Positions 25,239 to 32,290 of a stretch of DNA of 47,810 nucleotides are shown here, piece after piece. The notes under the pieces are model-generated. The model saw nothing but the letters and a program-made list of their open reading frames with translations. It ran no database searches and was not told where the DNA came from. The position numbers and the translations under genes were made by a program. The stretch comes from an uncultured Bacillota bacterium (GTDB taxonomy: Bacteria; Bacillota_I; Bacilli_A; RFN20; CAG-826). The stretch is taken from positions 1 to 47,810 of the forward strand of contig CASFVT010000012.1 of the NCBI GenBank assembly GCA_949298195.1, read 5' to 3'. Positions within the stretch are counted from its first letter, which is position 1. The number at the start of each line of letters is the position of its first letter.

Positions 25239-25865
25239 AGTTCGAACTCCAAGGAAGAAAAGCTTTCGGCGATGCCGGCGAAGTTCCCGGGGCTACAATA
25301 AGCCGCCGGGACGTCGAGGTCGAGGTGAAAGGCAACCGTTCCTGCCCCATCGGCGAAATAGGGGACGTCAAGGAGATAGGAAGTAGAGTTCGCCACGGGG
25401 GCCGAGGCTTGGTAAGCCGCCGTGGCTCCGTCGATTTCAATCGCGGGGGAGGCTATGGCGCTTTCGAATGCGGCGGCAAAGGCCTGGGAATAGGAAAGGA
25501 CGATCCGGAGGGAAAGCCCATCCTCGCCGAAGAGATGGACGAGGCTGAGGTCTTTGCTCCCGCCGCCATTCCCGGTTTTGAGGGTGAAGGAAAAGCTGAG
25601 TTCACCGGAATAGACGATTAACGAAGAATCCACGAAGCCGTCTTGGCAATAGGGCGTTATGTGAAAAACACCCGACCCGATATAGGCATTCGGGTCGAGG
25701 ACCCCGCCGACCTCCATTCCGATGGGAACGGCGGTCTTCTCTTTACCAATCAACCAAGCGGCAAAAGCCGTCGAGATGCTCGAAACAAGGGCAAGCGGTA
25801 AGACAATCCCCCCCCCCCAACAATTTGGCGTGGCGCCTAAAAGGAGAACGAGGGGTCTTCTTCAT
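25223..25865 (-). CDS. Secreted SipW-type protein, frame broken by a G11 tract (phase-variable?)
   Basis: The intended protein starts at an ATG (25863-25865), reads MKKTPRSPFRRHAKLL, enters a homopolymeric G tract, and should continue as IVLPLALVSSISTAFAAWLI, a textbook signal peptide with the AFAAW ending seen in SipW substrates. With the 11 G present (C11 at 25808-25818) the frame shifts and stops soon after; 10 or 13 G would restore it. The downstream frame (to 25223) stays open for about 190 codons with coding-like composition. The mature part is beta-rich with no known domain. It precedes and overlaps the Hint-protein gene. A TATAAT box ends 7 nt before the ATG. Either a phase-OFF allele or a sequencing error in the tract. 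Confidence 0.65.
25808..25818. repeat. Homopolymer C11 (G11 on the coding strand)
   Basis: Eleven consecutive C on the plus strand inside the signal-peptide codons of the preceding entry. Tract length decides the reading frame. Confidence 0.9.
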
Positions 25866-25872
25866 GGACGCC

Positions 25873-25881
25873 ATTATAACA
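25873..25881 (-). promoter_or_regulatory. Extended -10 (TGT-TATAAT) for a leaderless mRNA
   Basis: TATAAT (25873-25878) with an upstream TG ends 7 nt before the ATG at 25865. No Shine-Dalgarno sequence fits between. Confidence 0.65.
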
Positions 25882-26124
25882 GCATTTCCTTACAGTCGTC
25901 AGTCAAGTCAACCTGTGGAACCTGCCGGTGGGATTGGCACTGGGGAAGCGCTTGGAAGAGGGCACAGTGAACATTTGCTGGAAAGAGAGAGGGAGCATGA
26001 ATAACCAGTCGCCCGCATTTCAAAAGTCGGTAAACCTAAATGAACGAAATGGACACGTTGAAAAAGAATTCGCGGGTGATATCGGTTGTTTTTGAAACGG
26101 TTTTGACCGTCGGCCCCGCTTTTC

Positions 26125-26435
26125 CTAGAGTCCGGCGATGGGATAAGCCCAGACGTCCCGGTCGATGGGATAGGGCTTATCCGCGGTCGAAAGGACGGCC
26201 CCACTGCCTCTTGGTAGACGGAACCCGTCGAGGCACGAAAAAGCCAGGATGTCCCTTTTCCCATATTCCAGGCCGGCCTTGATCTCAATGGGATGAAGGG
26301 CGCCATTCTCCACTAGGACAAGGTCGATTTCCCGACTTGTCGCGGACCGCTTATGATCGTCACTGGGCTCTGGGCAAGCCTTTGCTCAACGATAACCGTC
26401 AATGCCCTCTCGTACGTTTTGTTCATATCCATCAT
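26125..26435 (-). pseudogene. AAA/DUF4143 ATPase, internal-deletion relic
   Basis: From about 26435 a frame begins MMDMNKTYERALTVIVEQRL and reaches the P-loop ISGPRQVGKST, the start of an AAA_14/DUF4143 ATPase. It stops at once. A different frame starts within the same bases and encodes the family's C-terminal end: TSREIDLVLVENG, then ALHPIEIKAG and a closing RDVWAYPIAGL. About 300 codons are missing in between. The junction lies in the P-loop codons (around 26324-26345), where both frames read sensibly, as expected from recombination at short homology. Tandem palindromes (26462-26502) sit just upstream. Non-functional as an ATPase. Confidence 0.75.
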
Positions 26436-26461
26436 AAGTATCACGCTGTATAGAAACATGA

Positions 26462-26502
26462 ATTCCAGAAAATCTGGAATCTGATTCCGGAAAATCCGGA
26501 AT
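26462..26502. repeat. Two tandem palindromes, 22-bp period, upstream of the AAA/DUF4143 relic
   Basis: ATTCCAGAAAATCTGGAAT (26462-26480) and ATTCCGGAAAATCCGGAAT (26484-26502). Each is a dyad with an identical GAAAATC centre; the arm differences are compensatory (A/T against G/C), so symmetry has been conserved. They begin 27 nt before the relic's start codon and look like operators. Confidence 0.85.
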
Positions 26503-26960
26503 TGCCATGGAGGAAGCCCTATCGTGAAGTTTTGTCGTCCTGATGGTTTCCCCGTACATTGTGGGCTTCCGCCTCGCATGGCACATGGGGTCTTTCGATG
26601 ATTCCCCACATCAAAAACGGCTGATTTGTTGAAGAAACGATGCCAGTGCTTTTAGATGTCATGGCTGGATGCCGATTCGCCAACCGGTATTGAGCCGCGT
26701 GAGGCCTGACGTAAACATCTCCCCGTGTCCCCCGCCGAAAGGAAAACGGAAGGTCGGACAGCACGTTACCAGACCCATGCCCTTCGAGGAAAGGAAGGCG
26801 GCCATGGCCATGTATTGACCGATGCCACAGTTGGATGCCACGTTTAGCAAAATGCCTGTCTGCCCGTTTTGCCGAGAGAAAAACACTTTACAAATCTATG
26901 GGCACCGGATGAGGTTTTGTAACTCATTTTGGAAAAAGTCTTGCAAAAGGCCTTCCAGGA
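26503..26960. other. Gene-free region, probable debris
   Basis: No supportable gene. A minus-strand frame at 26659-26886 (75 codons, with FPFGGGHGEMF) has no ribosome-binding site and no family I recognise. The 25866-26124 stretch on the other side of the relic is likewise without a gene. Confidence 0.4.
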
Positions 26961-26986
26961 AACAAAAAATGCCGATGTCATCGGCA
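26961..26986 (-). terminator. Rho-independent terminator of tRNA-Gln
   Basis: Minus strand: TGCCGA (26981-26986) pairs with TCGGCA (26970-26975), followed by a T-rich run. Nearly identical to the terminator after tRNA-Cys. Confidence 0.85.
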
Positions 26987-26998
26987 CTTTCGTCGTTT

Positions 26999-27073
26999 TG
27001 GCTGGGGTGACTGGGATCGAACCAGTGCATGTCGGATTCAGAGTCCGAAGCCTTACCGCTTGGCTACACCCCA
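26999..27073 (-). tRNA. tRNA-Gln (anticodon CTG), CCA encoded
   Basis: Acceptor TGGGGTG (27067-27073) pairs with CACCCCA (27003-27009). D-arm AGCCAAGCGGTAAGGC; anticodon loop CTCTGAA gives CTG, reading CAG; T-arm GGTTCGATCCC. CCA is encoded at 26999-27001. Confidence 0.95.
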
Positions 27074-27083
27074 AGCGCCGGTA

Positions 27084-27112
27084 ATGATAATGAGTTGGAA
27101 AGCGCATTTCAA
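27084..27112 (-). promoter_or_regulatory. Promoter of tRNA-Gln
   Basis: Minus strand -35 TTGAAA (27107-27112), exactly 17-bp spacer, -10 TATCAT (27084-27089), 10 nt before the tRNA. Confidence 0.75.
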
Positions 27113-27189
27113 TAGAGGCAATCACCGTTCCAAATGGGGTCGGGGAAGGCGAAAAATCGTTGGGGCCGGTGTCGATTAACTGGCTAATC

Positions 27190-27198
27190 TGGGATAAT
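27190..27198 (+). promoter_or_regulatory. Extended -10 for a leaderless kinase mRNA
   Basis: TGG-GATAAT ends 6 nt before the ATG at 27205; no Shine-Dalgarno sequence intervenes. Confidence 0.6.
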
Positions 27199-27204
27199 GA
27201 GCTC

Positions 27205-27816
27205 ATGTCCAAGCTCATTGCCATCGGAGGGGGCTCCGGCTCGGGGAAAAGCACCCTCGCCCGGGCCCTATGCTCCGCCCATCCAGATGAATTTACCATC
27301 CTCAGCTTCGATTGGTACTACAAAGACCGCCGCGGGGAAAGCGACTATGAGAAAGCCCAAGCCAATTACGACGAGCCGAAGGCCATCGATATTGAGCTTT
27401 TCCTCGAAGACGCCCGAAAACTGAAATCCGGGATCCCGATCGAGGCCCCGATTTACGATTTCGCCACCCACGAAAGGGCCGCGGGGAACCATCACGTCGA
27501 TCCCCTCCCCTACATCCTGGTCGACGGGGTCCTCTCCTATCAGGTTCCCAAGGCGAGGGAAATATACGACGGCTATGTCTACGTCGATTGCCCGAGCGAC
27601 ATCCGCCTCGCAAGGCGGATCCTCCGGGACGAGGAAGAACGGGGCCGGACTTCCTCTTCGATCGTCCGGCAATACCTCGCGACCGTCCGCCCGATGCACC
27701 TCCGTTACGTCGAATCGACCAAGGAAGTCGCCGACTTCATCCTCCATAGCGATCTCCAACCGACCGATGGCATCCAAACGGTTGAGGAAATCTATCGGAA
27801 GATCGTCTCGCTTTGA
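27205..27816 (+). CDS. Uridine kinase-like P-loop protein
   Basis: A 203-aa protein of the uridine kinase/phosphoribulokinase-like family. It has the P-loop GGGSGSGKST near the N-terminus (residues 8-17), FDWYYKDRRG like the DxFYK motif of uridine kinases, then IYDF and the Walker-B-like LVDGVLSY, and the lid arginines in RLARRILRDEEERGR. Uridine kinases phosphorylate uridine/cytidine in pyrimidine salvage; specificity here is inferred. The ATG at 27205 is chosen because the -10 box ends 6 nt earlier and the P-loop should be close to the N-terminus; an ATG at 27160 would add 15 unlikely residues. Convergent with the metal permease gene, 7 nt between stops. Confidence 0.8.
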   Translation: MSKLIAIGGGSGSGKSTLARALCSAHPDEFTILSFDWYYKDRRGESDYEKAQANYDEPKAIDIELFLEDARKLKSGIPIEAPIYDFATHERAAGNHHVDPLPYILVDGVLSYQVPKAREIYDGYVYVDCPSDIRLARRILRDEEERGRTSSSIVRQYLATVRPMHLRYVESTKEVADFILHSDLQPTDGIQTVEEIYRKIVSL

Positions 27817-27823
27817 AACCCGC

Positions 27824-28735
27824 TCAAATCCAAATGAAGGCGTAGCCGACGGCAAGCCCGAGGACGAAGGTCGAAGAATAAATGAACGCGGCTTCTTTGA
27901 GGTGCCCCTTTCGGAAAAGGGAAATGGGGCCGAGGCCGGCATTGACGGCCAAACCGGCGAGCATCGCCCCGAAGGGGATGATTCCCTCGGTGGCCAGCTC
28001 AGCGAGGAGTAGCGACGAGGCGCATGAGGGAATGAGGCCCACCAACGCGGATAATAGGGGCGAGAGATAGTAATTCGAGGCGACGAAGGAGGCCACGTTG
28101 TCCTCCCCGACCCAGAGGTAGACGAGCATCGAGAAGAAGGCCGAGATGATGAAGCTATAGACGAAGATCTTGAGGGAATGCAGGAGGGGATGGGCCAGAT
28201 GTTCCTTCAGGAAGGCCTTCCAGCCTTTTTCCTTCTCTGCTTCCTCGAGGTGGATTTCATGCCCACAGCAACCGTGGGGATGTTCAAACGACGGGTCGAT
28301 GAGGGGTTTGTCGATCCGGTGGGAACGGAAGAAGAGGTCGAGGAGATATCCAGCCATGATCCCGAAGATGATCTTGATGGCCAAAAGGGCATAGGGATAC
28401 CAGAAACGTTCATTCGAGAAGTCGCTGAAAAGGACCGGGAGGGCTTCGTCGCTGCAGGAGAGGAAAACGGCGACGAGAGTACCGGCGGTTATCTTTCCCT
28501 GGAGGTAGAGATCGCTGGCCACGACCGGCACCCCGCACTGGGGAATGGCCCCGGCGAGCGAACCGAAGACCGGGGATAGCCGCTTGCTTCTAGAAAGGAG
28601 CCTGGCCAATTTGTCCTCAAAGAAGGAAAGGAGGAAATAGATGAGGAAAGCGAAGGCGAAGACCTTGAGGGAATCGATGAGGGCATCGAGGAGGACGCTT
28701 CCGTATGTCAATTGGGTCACTTCGTGGAGAAACAC
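27824..28735 (-). CDS. Putative metal (manganese) exporter, ArsP_2-like permease
   Basis: A 303-aa membrane protein of about eight to ten helices in two similar halves. Each half has a conserved loop: GAIPQCGVPVVASDLYLQG and FLSCSDEALPVL in the first, GLIPSCASSLLLAELATEG and GLAVNAGLGP in the second. These motifs match the permease family annotated as putative manganese transporter / ArsP_2. A cytoplasmic loop is His/Cys-rich (HPHGCCGHEIH), fitting metal binding. The start is a GTG at 28735, with a TACAAT box ending 7 nt before it; upstream in-frame ATG at 28762 is less likely. Family exporters are often under a manganese riboswitch, which cannot fit here if the mRNA is leaderless. Confidence 0.7.
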   Translation of the reverse strand: MFLHEVTQLTYGSVLLDALIDSLKVFAFAFLIYFLLSFFEDKLARLLSRSKRLSPVFGSLAGAIPQCGVPVVASDLYLQGKITAGTLVAVFLSCSDEALPVLFSDFSNERFWYPYALLAIKIIFGIMAGYLLDLFFRSHRIDKPLIDPSFEHPHGCCGHEIHLEEAEKEKGWKAFLKEHLAHPLLHSLKIFVYSFIISAFFSMLVYLWVGEDNVASFVASNYYLSPLLSALVGLIPSCASSLLLAELATEGIIPFGAMLAGLAVNAGLGPISLFRKGHLKEAAFIYSSTFVLGLAVGYAFIWI

Positions 28736-28742
28736 AACCCGT

Positions 28743-28748
28743 ATTGTA
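28743..28748 (-). promoter_or_regulatory. -10 box for the leaderless metal permease mRNA
   Basis: TACAAT ends 7 nt before the GTG start codon at 28735; no Shine-Dalgarno sequence. Confidence 0.5.
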
Positions 28749-28819
28749 ATCGAGTGAAACAAGTGGGAGGGAAATAACGGCCTTGAAGCGTCACTTCCCC
28801 CAACATGGGGATAAAGGAG

Positions 28820-28825
28820 TATGAT
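28820..28825 (+). promoter_or_regulatory. -10 box for the leaderless mrp mRNA
   Basis: TATGAT ends 6 nt before ATG 28832. An AAAGGAG sequence overlaps it upstream; if transcription began earlier that could instead be a ribosome-binding site with long (12 nt) spacing. Confidence 0.5.
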
Positions 28826-28831
28826 GCCCCC

Positions 28832-29680
28832 ATGAGCGAATTAGAAGAAAAGAACCCAGCCAATTGCGACTCCGATTGTTCCTCCTGCGGGGTCGAGGGC
28901 TGCCCGAGCCGGAAGGGGCTCGAAATCCTCAAGCCGCACGCGGGGACTTCCTTCAAGAAGACCATCGCCATCCTCTCGGGAAAAGGCGGGGTCGGGAAGA
29001 GCCTCGTCTCCTCATTGCTGGCCGTCAAGATGGCCCACCTCGGGAAGAAAGTCGCCCTTCTCGATGCCGACGTGACCGGACCGAGCATCCCCCGCTCCTT
29101 CGGCTTCGGGGTCTATGAGGCGACCGGAAGCGAGGACGGCATCGAGCCGGCGGTCACTCCCAGCGGCATCCGCCTCATGAGCGCCAATCTCCTCATGGAC
29201 GACATTTCGGCCCCGATTCTCTGGCGGGGCACCCTCGTCTCCAACCTCGTCTCCCAGATGTACACGATGGTCGAGTATGGCGAATGCGACTATCTCTTCA
29301 TCGACATGCCGCCGGGCACGGGCGACGTTCCCCTCACCGTCTTCCAGCAAATCAAGATCGACGGGGCCATCATGGTCACCACCCCCCAGGAACTGGTTGA
29401 GCTCGTCGTCGAGAAAGCCATCAACATGTGCAAGATGATGAATGTCCCTCTCCTCGGCCTCGTCGAGAACATGTCCTATGTCGATTGCCCGCATTGCAAG
29501 GAAAGGATTTATCCATTTGGCCAAAGCCGCCTCGAGGAGACCTGCGATAAATGCCTCGTGAAGCCCCTCGACCGCCTCCCGATGGATGCTCGGCTCTCCT
29601 CCCTCATCGACGGGGGGAAAGCGGACACTTACGCTGGCGACGACTTGAAACTCACCATCGATTCAATAGAAAGCATTTGA
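28832..29680 (+). CDS. mrp: Mrp/NBP35-type Fe-S cluster carrier ATPase
   Basis: A 282-aa P-loop ATPase that carries [4Fe-4S] clusters to apoproteins. The deviant Walker A is GKGGVGKS (50-57), preceded by a Cys-rich N-terminus (CDSDCSSCGVEGC) as in NBP35-like members. Further landmarks are DADVTGPSIPR, the Walker-B-like DMPPGTGDVPLT, and the CPHC motif (in VDCPHCKERIYPFG) that bridges a cluster at the dimer interface. A start at 28805 would add nine residues; 28832 fits the -10 box. It ends in a terminator at 29694-29720. Relevant to the Fe-S hydrogenases in the same window. Confidence 0.93.
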   Translation: MSELEEKNPANCDSDCSSCGVEGCPSRKGLEILKPHAGTSFKKTIAILSGKGGVGKSLVSSLLAVKMAHLGKKVALLDADVTGPSIPRSFGFGVYEATGSEDGIEPAVTPSGIRLMSANLLMDDISAPILWRGTLVSNLVSQMYTMVEYGECDYLFIDMPPGTGDVPLTVFQQIKIDGAIMVTTPQELVELVVEKAINMCKMMNVPLLGLVENMSYVDCPHCKERIYPFGQSRLEETCDKCLVKPLDRLPMDARLSSLIDGGKADTYAGDDLKLTIDSIESI

Positions 29681-29693
29681 TGAATTCATAAGG

Positions 29694-29720
29694 AAAAACC
29701 CCGATTTGGTCGGGGTTTTT
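29694..29720 (+). terminator. Terminator of mrp
   Basis: AAAAACCCCGA / TCGGGGTTTTT form a strong hairpin with a 5-nt loop and a T5 tail, 14 nt after the stop. Confidence 0.93.
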
Positions 29721-29738
29721 CTTCATTGTGTTTACGTT

Positions 29739-30140
29739 TTAATCACGTTTGAGGGTGTAGAAGGTGTCTTTCCCGCGGGGCCGGCCGTGTTTAGCCAGGA
29801 GCTTTTTCTTATTGAGGATCATGAGCCGGTAGGCAGCTTTCCCGGAATCCAGCTTCAGCTGCTCGATGACATCCTGACGGTCGATGGTCTTGTTCGTCCT
29901 CGCCAAGGTGAGGATCCGTTTCAGAACGGGACTGAGTCACAACTGGATTCCGGCGTTCGGCTTGGAAGCATAAAGAATCCAATGGGAGAGCTTCCCATAA
30001 GATTTGGTGTTTAGGTAATTCCACTTCCGTTGTTCCAAAATGAGGGCCAGGCTCTTCTCGATGAGACACGTTTTCACGAAACTCATGCCCATTTTGCTGA
30101 TAAAAACCTTGGGTTTATGGCTAGGGATTCGATGTAGCAT
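29739..30140 (-). pseudogene. Decayed gene ending in a winged-helix domain
   Basis: Reading the minus strand toward 29739, the last 65 codons encode a helix-turn-helix/winged-helix-like end: SPVLKRILTLARTNKTID, then DVIEQLKLDSGKAAYRLMIL and GRPRGKDTFYTLKRD before a TAA. A TGA interrupts the same frame just upstream (29937-29939), with a further 67 open codons before it (ending NAGIQL). TGA is a stop elsewhere in the window, so this is a nonsense mutation, not recoding. The parent might be an AlbA/ATP-binding-type protein with C-terminal winged helix; that is a guess. Confidence 0.5.
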
Positions 30141-30529
30141 CGGAAGGGCTCACTCCCAAGGCAATCTTCCCCTCCCCTCCAGCGTGATGGAAGACGACGT
30201 CGAGGAACGCGGCCTCCACGAGTGCGAGGCGGAAATTCCTCTTCGGGAGGGAAGAGAGGCTCTTTCGGCATTCATAGAGTCCCCCGCGTAGGGAAAAGGA
30301 ATCGGGCGGAGGTAGGCACCGGAAATAGGAGGTGAAATAGAAAAATGCCAGCTCGTCGACACTCAAGGGCGGCCTTTGCCATCCCACTCGATGACAAAGG
30401 CCGGAGACCCGTCGGACTTGGCATCATCCAGGCTTCGAGACGTCTTTGACTCCGCTAAAACATTTCCTTAAATGGCTGATTTTCAAACATTCGCGGAAAT
30501 GCGATGTTGACTTGTAAATGAATTGAAAA
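30141..30529. other. Gene-free region
   Basis: About 390 bases between the winged-helix relic and the CBS gene. No frame has a ribosome-binding site or recognisable motif. Probably part of the same decayed locus. Confidence 0.4.
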
Positions 30530-30928
30530 TCAACTGGATGGCAGAAGGTCTTTCATCACTGCTTTCCGGGTGACGATCCCGATGAAGGTGCCTTGGTCGT
30601 CGACCACCGGGACGTAGTTCTGGCCGGCAATGACCTGGTAGAGGGTTCGCGATTCACATTCGACCGAGACGGATTTGATTTCCCGCGAGGGAACGACGGA
30701 GGAAAGGGGAAGGTGTTCGAGTTCCTCGAAGGAGAGACGGTGCTCCATGAAGTAATAGAGGAAATCACCCTCCCGAACGGAATAAAGGTATTTCCCGCTT
30801 TTCCGGTCGATGACCGGGATCATCGTGTAACGGTGTTCCTTCATCTTCTCCACCGCCTGACGGACGGTGAAGTCGCCATAAAGGAAGTCGACTTCCTTCT
30901 TCGGGGTCAACAGGAATAGGACGTTCAT
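30530..30928 (-). CDS. CBS-domain protein (stand-alone CBS pair)
   Basis: A 132-aa cytoplasmic protein made only of two CBS motifs: the first with VRQAVEKMKEHRYTMIPVID, the second with REIKSVSVECESRTLYQVI followed by NYVPVVDDQGTFIGIVTRKAVM. Such Bateman modules bind adenosyl ligands (AMP, ATP, SAM, c-di-AMP) and regulate partners. No partner gene is adjacent. The start ATG follows a TATAAT box by 6 nt, so the mRNA is probably leaderless. Confidence 0.85.
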   Translation of the reverse strand: MNVLFLLTPKKEVDFLYGDFTVRQAVEKMKEHRYTMIPVIDRKSGKYLYSVREGDFLYYFMEHRLSFEELEHLPLSSVVPSREIKSVSVECESRTLYQVIAGQNYVPVVDDQGTFIGIVTRKAVMKDLLPSS

Positions 30929-30934
30929 GCCTTC

Positions 30935-30940
30935 ATTATA
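30935..30940 (-). promoter_or_regulatory. -10 box for the leaderless CBS mRNA
   Basis: A perfect TATAAT ends 6 nt before the ATG at 30928. Confidence 0.65.
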
Positions 30941-31000
30941 GAAGCGTAGCCCTCCCTAAGAAACCGAAGAAGCGTCACCCGGGCAAAGAGATGGGAGCCA

Positions 31001-31009
31001 TGCTAAAGT
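31001..31009 (+). promoter_or_regulatory. Extended -10 of the HMA gene
   Basis: TGC-TAAAGT lies about 20 nt before the ATG at 31030; here a normal AAGGAGGG ribosome-binding site follows. Confidence 0.5.
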
Positions 31010-31029
31010 AACCCAAGGAGGGAAAAGAC

Positions 31030-31239
31030 ATGGAAAAGTACGCGTTCAAGATCGTCGGGATGAAGTGCGAGGGCTGTCTCAAGAAGGCCAAAGCCGCCCT
31101 CGAGGCCATCAAGGGGGTCGAAAGCGTCGAAATCGATCTCGAAAGCGGATCGACGCGCATCGAGTCTTCGCTTCCGATCAACGACGAGAAATTCGTCTTG
31201 GCGGTATCCGAGGTCGGATTTGGGCTTCTTCCGGAATAA
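31030..31239 (+). CDS. Heavy-metal-associated (HMA) domain protein, CopZ-like
   Basis: A 69-aa ferredoxin-like metallochaperone with the metal-binding motif MKCEGC in the first loop (FKIVGMKCEGCLKKA), then a helix (ALEAIKGVESVEIDLES) and two strands. It resembles CopZ and the N-terminal domains of copper ATPases. A copper role is inferred; no copper ATPase is in the window. It has a strong ribosome-binding site (AAGGAGGG) and its own terminator (31257-31277). Confidence 0.88.
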   Translation: MEKYAFKIVGMKCEGCLKKAKAALEAIKGVESVEIDLESGSTRIESSLPINDEKFVLAVSEVGFGLLPE

Positions 31240-31256
31240 GCCTGGAATAAGGAAAG

Positions 31257-31277
31257 CGGACCGACCGGTCCGTTTTT
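31257..31277 (+). terminator. Terminator of the HMA gene
   Basis: CGGACC / GGTCCG stem with 4-nt loop and T5 tail. It abuts the convergent SipW stop at 31277 and may act in both directions, weakly on the minus strand. Confidence 0.85.
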
Positions 31278-32290
31278 CATTTCTGGTTCTTCTTCCCAAT
31301 GGGGGCGATGTCGAAGGGCGGGATGATCTCGTGGGGCTTCAGCTTATTGTCGAGGTACTGGAGATAGGGGTAACCGAGCCGCCGGGTGAACCGGTCTTTG
31401 AGGTCGAGTTCGACCCGCACGGTCAAATCGTCCTCACGTTCCTTGATCTTCTTCCCGATCATCGCGTCGACGATGTCGTAGAAACCGATGAGGATGAGGG
31501 CGAGGGCAATGGTGATGATGCCGATCGAGGATTGGGCATAGTTGACGAAGAGGCCGAGGCTAAAGGAGTTCCAGCCGGTGTAGACCCCGAGGATGTCCTC
31601 GATCGGAACGGAGACCTCATAATCGCCTGAGGTGGCGTTTGAGTCGCCGCGGAAGGCGTAACGCATCTCCCCGTCGCCATTGCTGCCCATCGCGATGAGC
31701 CGGTGGACGAGGACGACCCCGTCGACCTTGAACGCGTAGACCTTGTAGAGTTCCATTTCCTCGGCCTCGACCGTCTCGATCTCGATGAGGGAATAGGCCA
31801 TGATCTGGTCGTCGAGCCCTTCCTCGTAGAGATAGGCATTGGCCGGGTTCTTCTCTTCCATCGAACCGGTCCGGATGACGAGGTAGCTCTTATTGCCGAT
31901 GAGGAAGCTGTCGCCTTGGGCGCGAATGGCAATGGCCCCGGCCATGAGGCCGAGGAAGCCCAAATAGCAAACAACGAGGGCGGTATTGCCGATGATTTTG
32001 AGGGTCCGTGCCGAACGGGCCTTCACTTTGAGATGTTGTTGATAGGAAGGTGCGGGCTTCCTTTCCTCATAGGCTCTACCGGCTTCAAGGAAGAAGCGGC
32101 GGCTCCTTTTGACCATGTCGCGGAGGACGAAGCCGTCCTCGAGTTCGTTCTCGATCGATTTGCTGAAGTAGCGGTAATAAAGGTAGAAAAGGCCGGCGTA
32201 GGAAAGGAAGAGAAGGACGATGACGGCAATCGCCACCGCGGTGGATGCCGATTGGACGCGCTCGGCCGAACCGACAAGGGCATTGATCAT
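31277..32290 (-). CDS. sipW: Signal peptidase I, archaeal/ER (SipW) type
   Basis: A membrane protease that removes signal peptides from the secreted proteins encoded upstream. The 337-aa protein has an N-terminal helix, a cytoplasmic basic segment, a second helix, then the catalytic domain. Catalytic Ser143 is in VIRTGSMEEKNP. His196 (VVLVHRLIAMG) replaces the bacterial Lys, and Asp216 is in FRGDSN, giving the Ser-His-Asp set of SipW/Sec11. One or two more helices and a basic tail follow. The N-terminal extension (about 95 residues) is longer than in Bacillus SipW. The gene overlaps the end of the 861-aa protein gene by 4 nt (ATGA), so it is the last gene of the operon. Confidence 0.9.
   Translation of the reverse strand: MINALVGSAERVQSASTAVAIAVIVLLFLSYAGLFYLYYRYFSKSIENELEDGFVLRDMVKRSRRFFLEAGRAYEERKPAPSYQQHLKVKARSARTLKIIGNTALVVCYLGFLGLMAGAIAIRAQGDSFLIGNKSYLVIRTGSMEEKNPANAYLYEEGLDDQIMAYSLIEIETVEAEEMELYKVYAFKVDGVVLVHRLIAMGSNGDGEMRYAFRGDSNATSGDYEVSVPIEDILGVYTGWNSFSLGLFVNYAQSSIGIITIALALILIGFYDIVDAMIGKKIKEREDDLTVRVELDLKDRFTRRLGYPYLQYLDNKLKPHEIIPPFDIAPIGKKNQK

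Noticed and set aside
27824..28830. Manganese riboswitch before the metal permease
   Set aside because: No space between promoter and start codon and no recognisable structure in the about 100 bases to the mrp gene.
29937..29939. TGA as tryptophan (Mycoplasma-type code)
   Set aside because: Many genes in the window end at TGA (e.g. 18442-19656, 27205-27816) and tryptophan is coded by TGG throughout.
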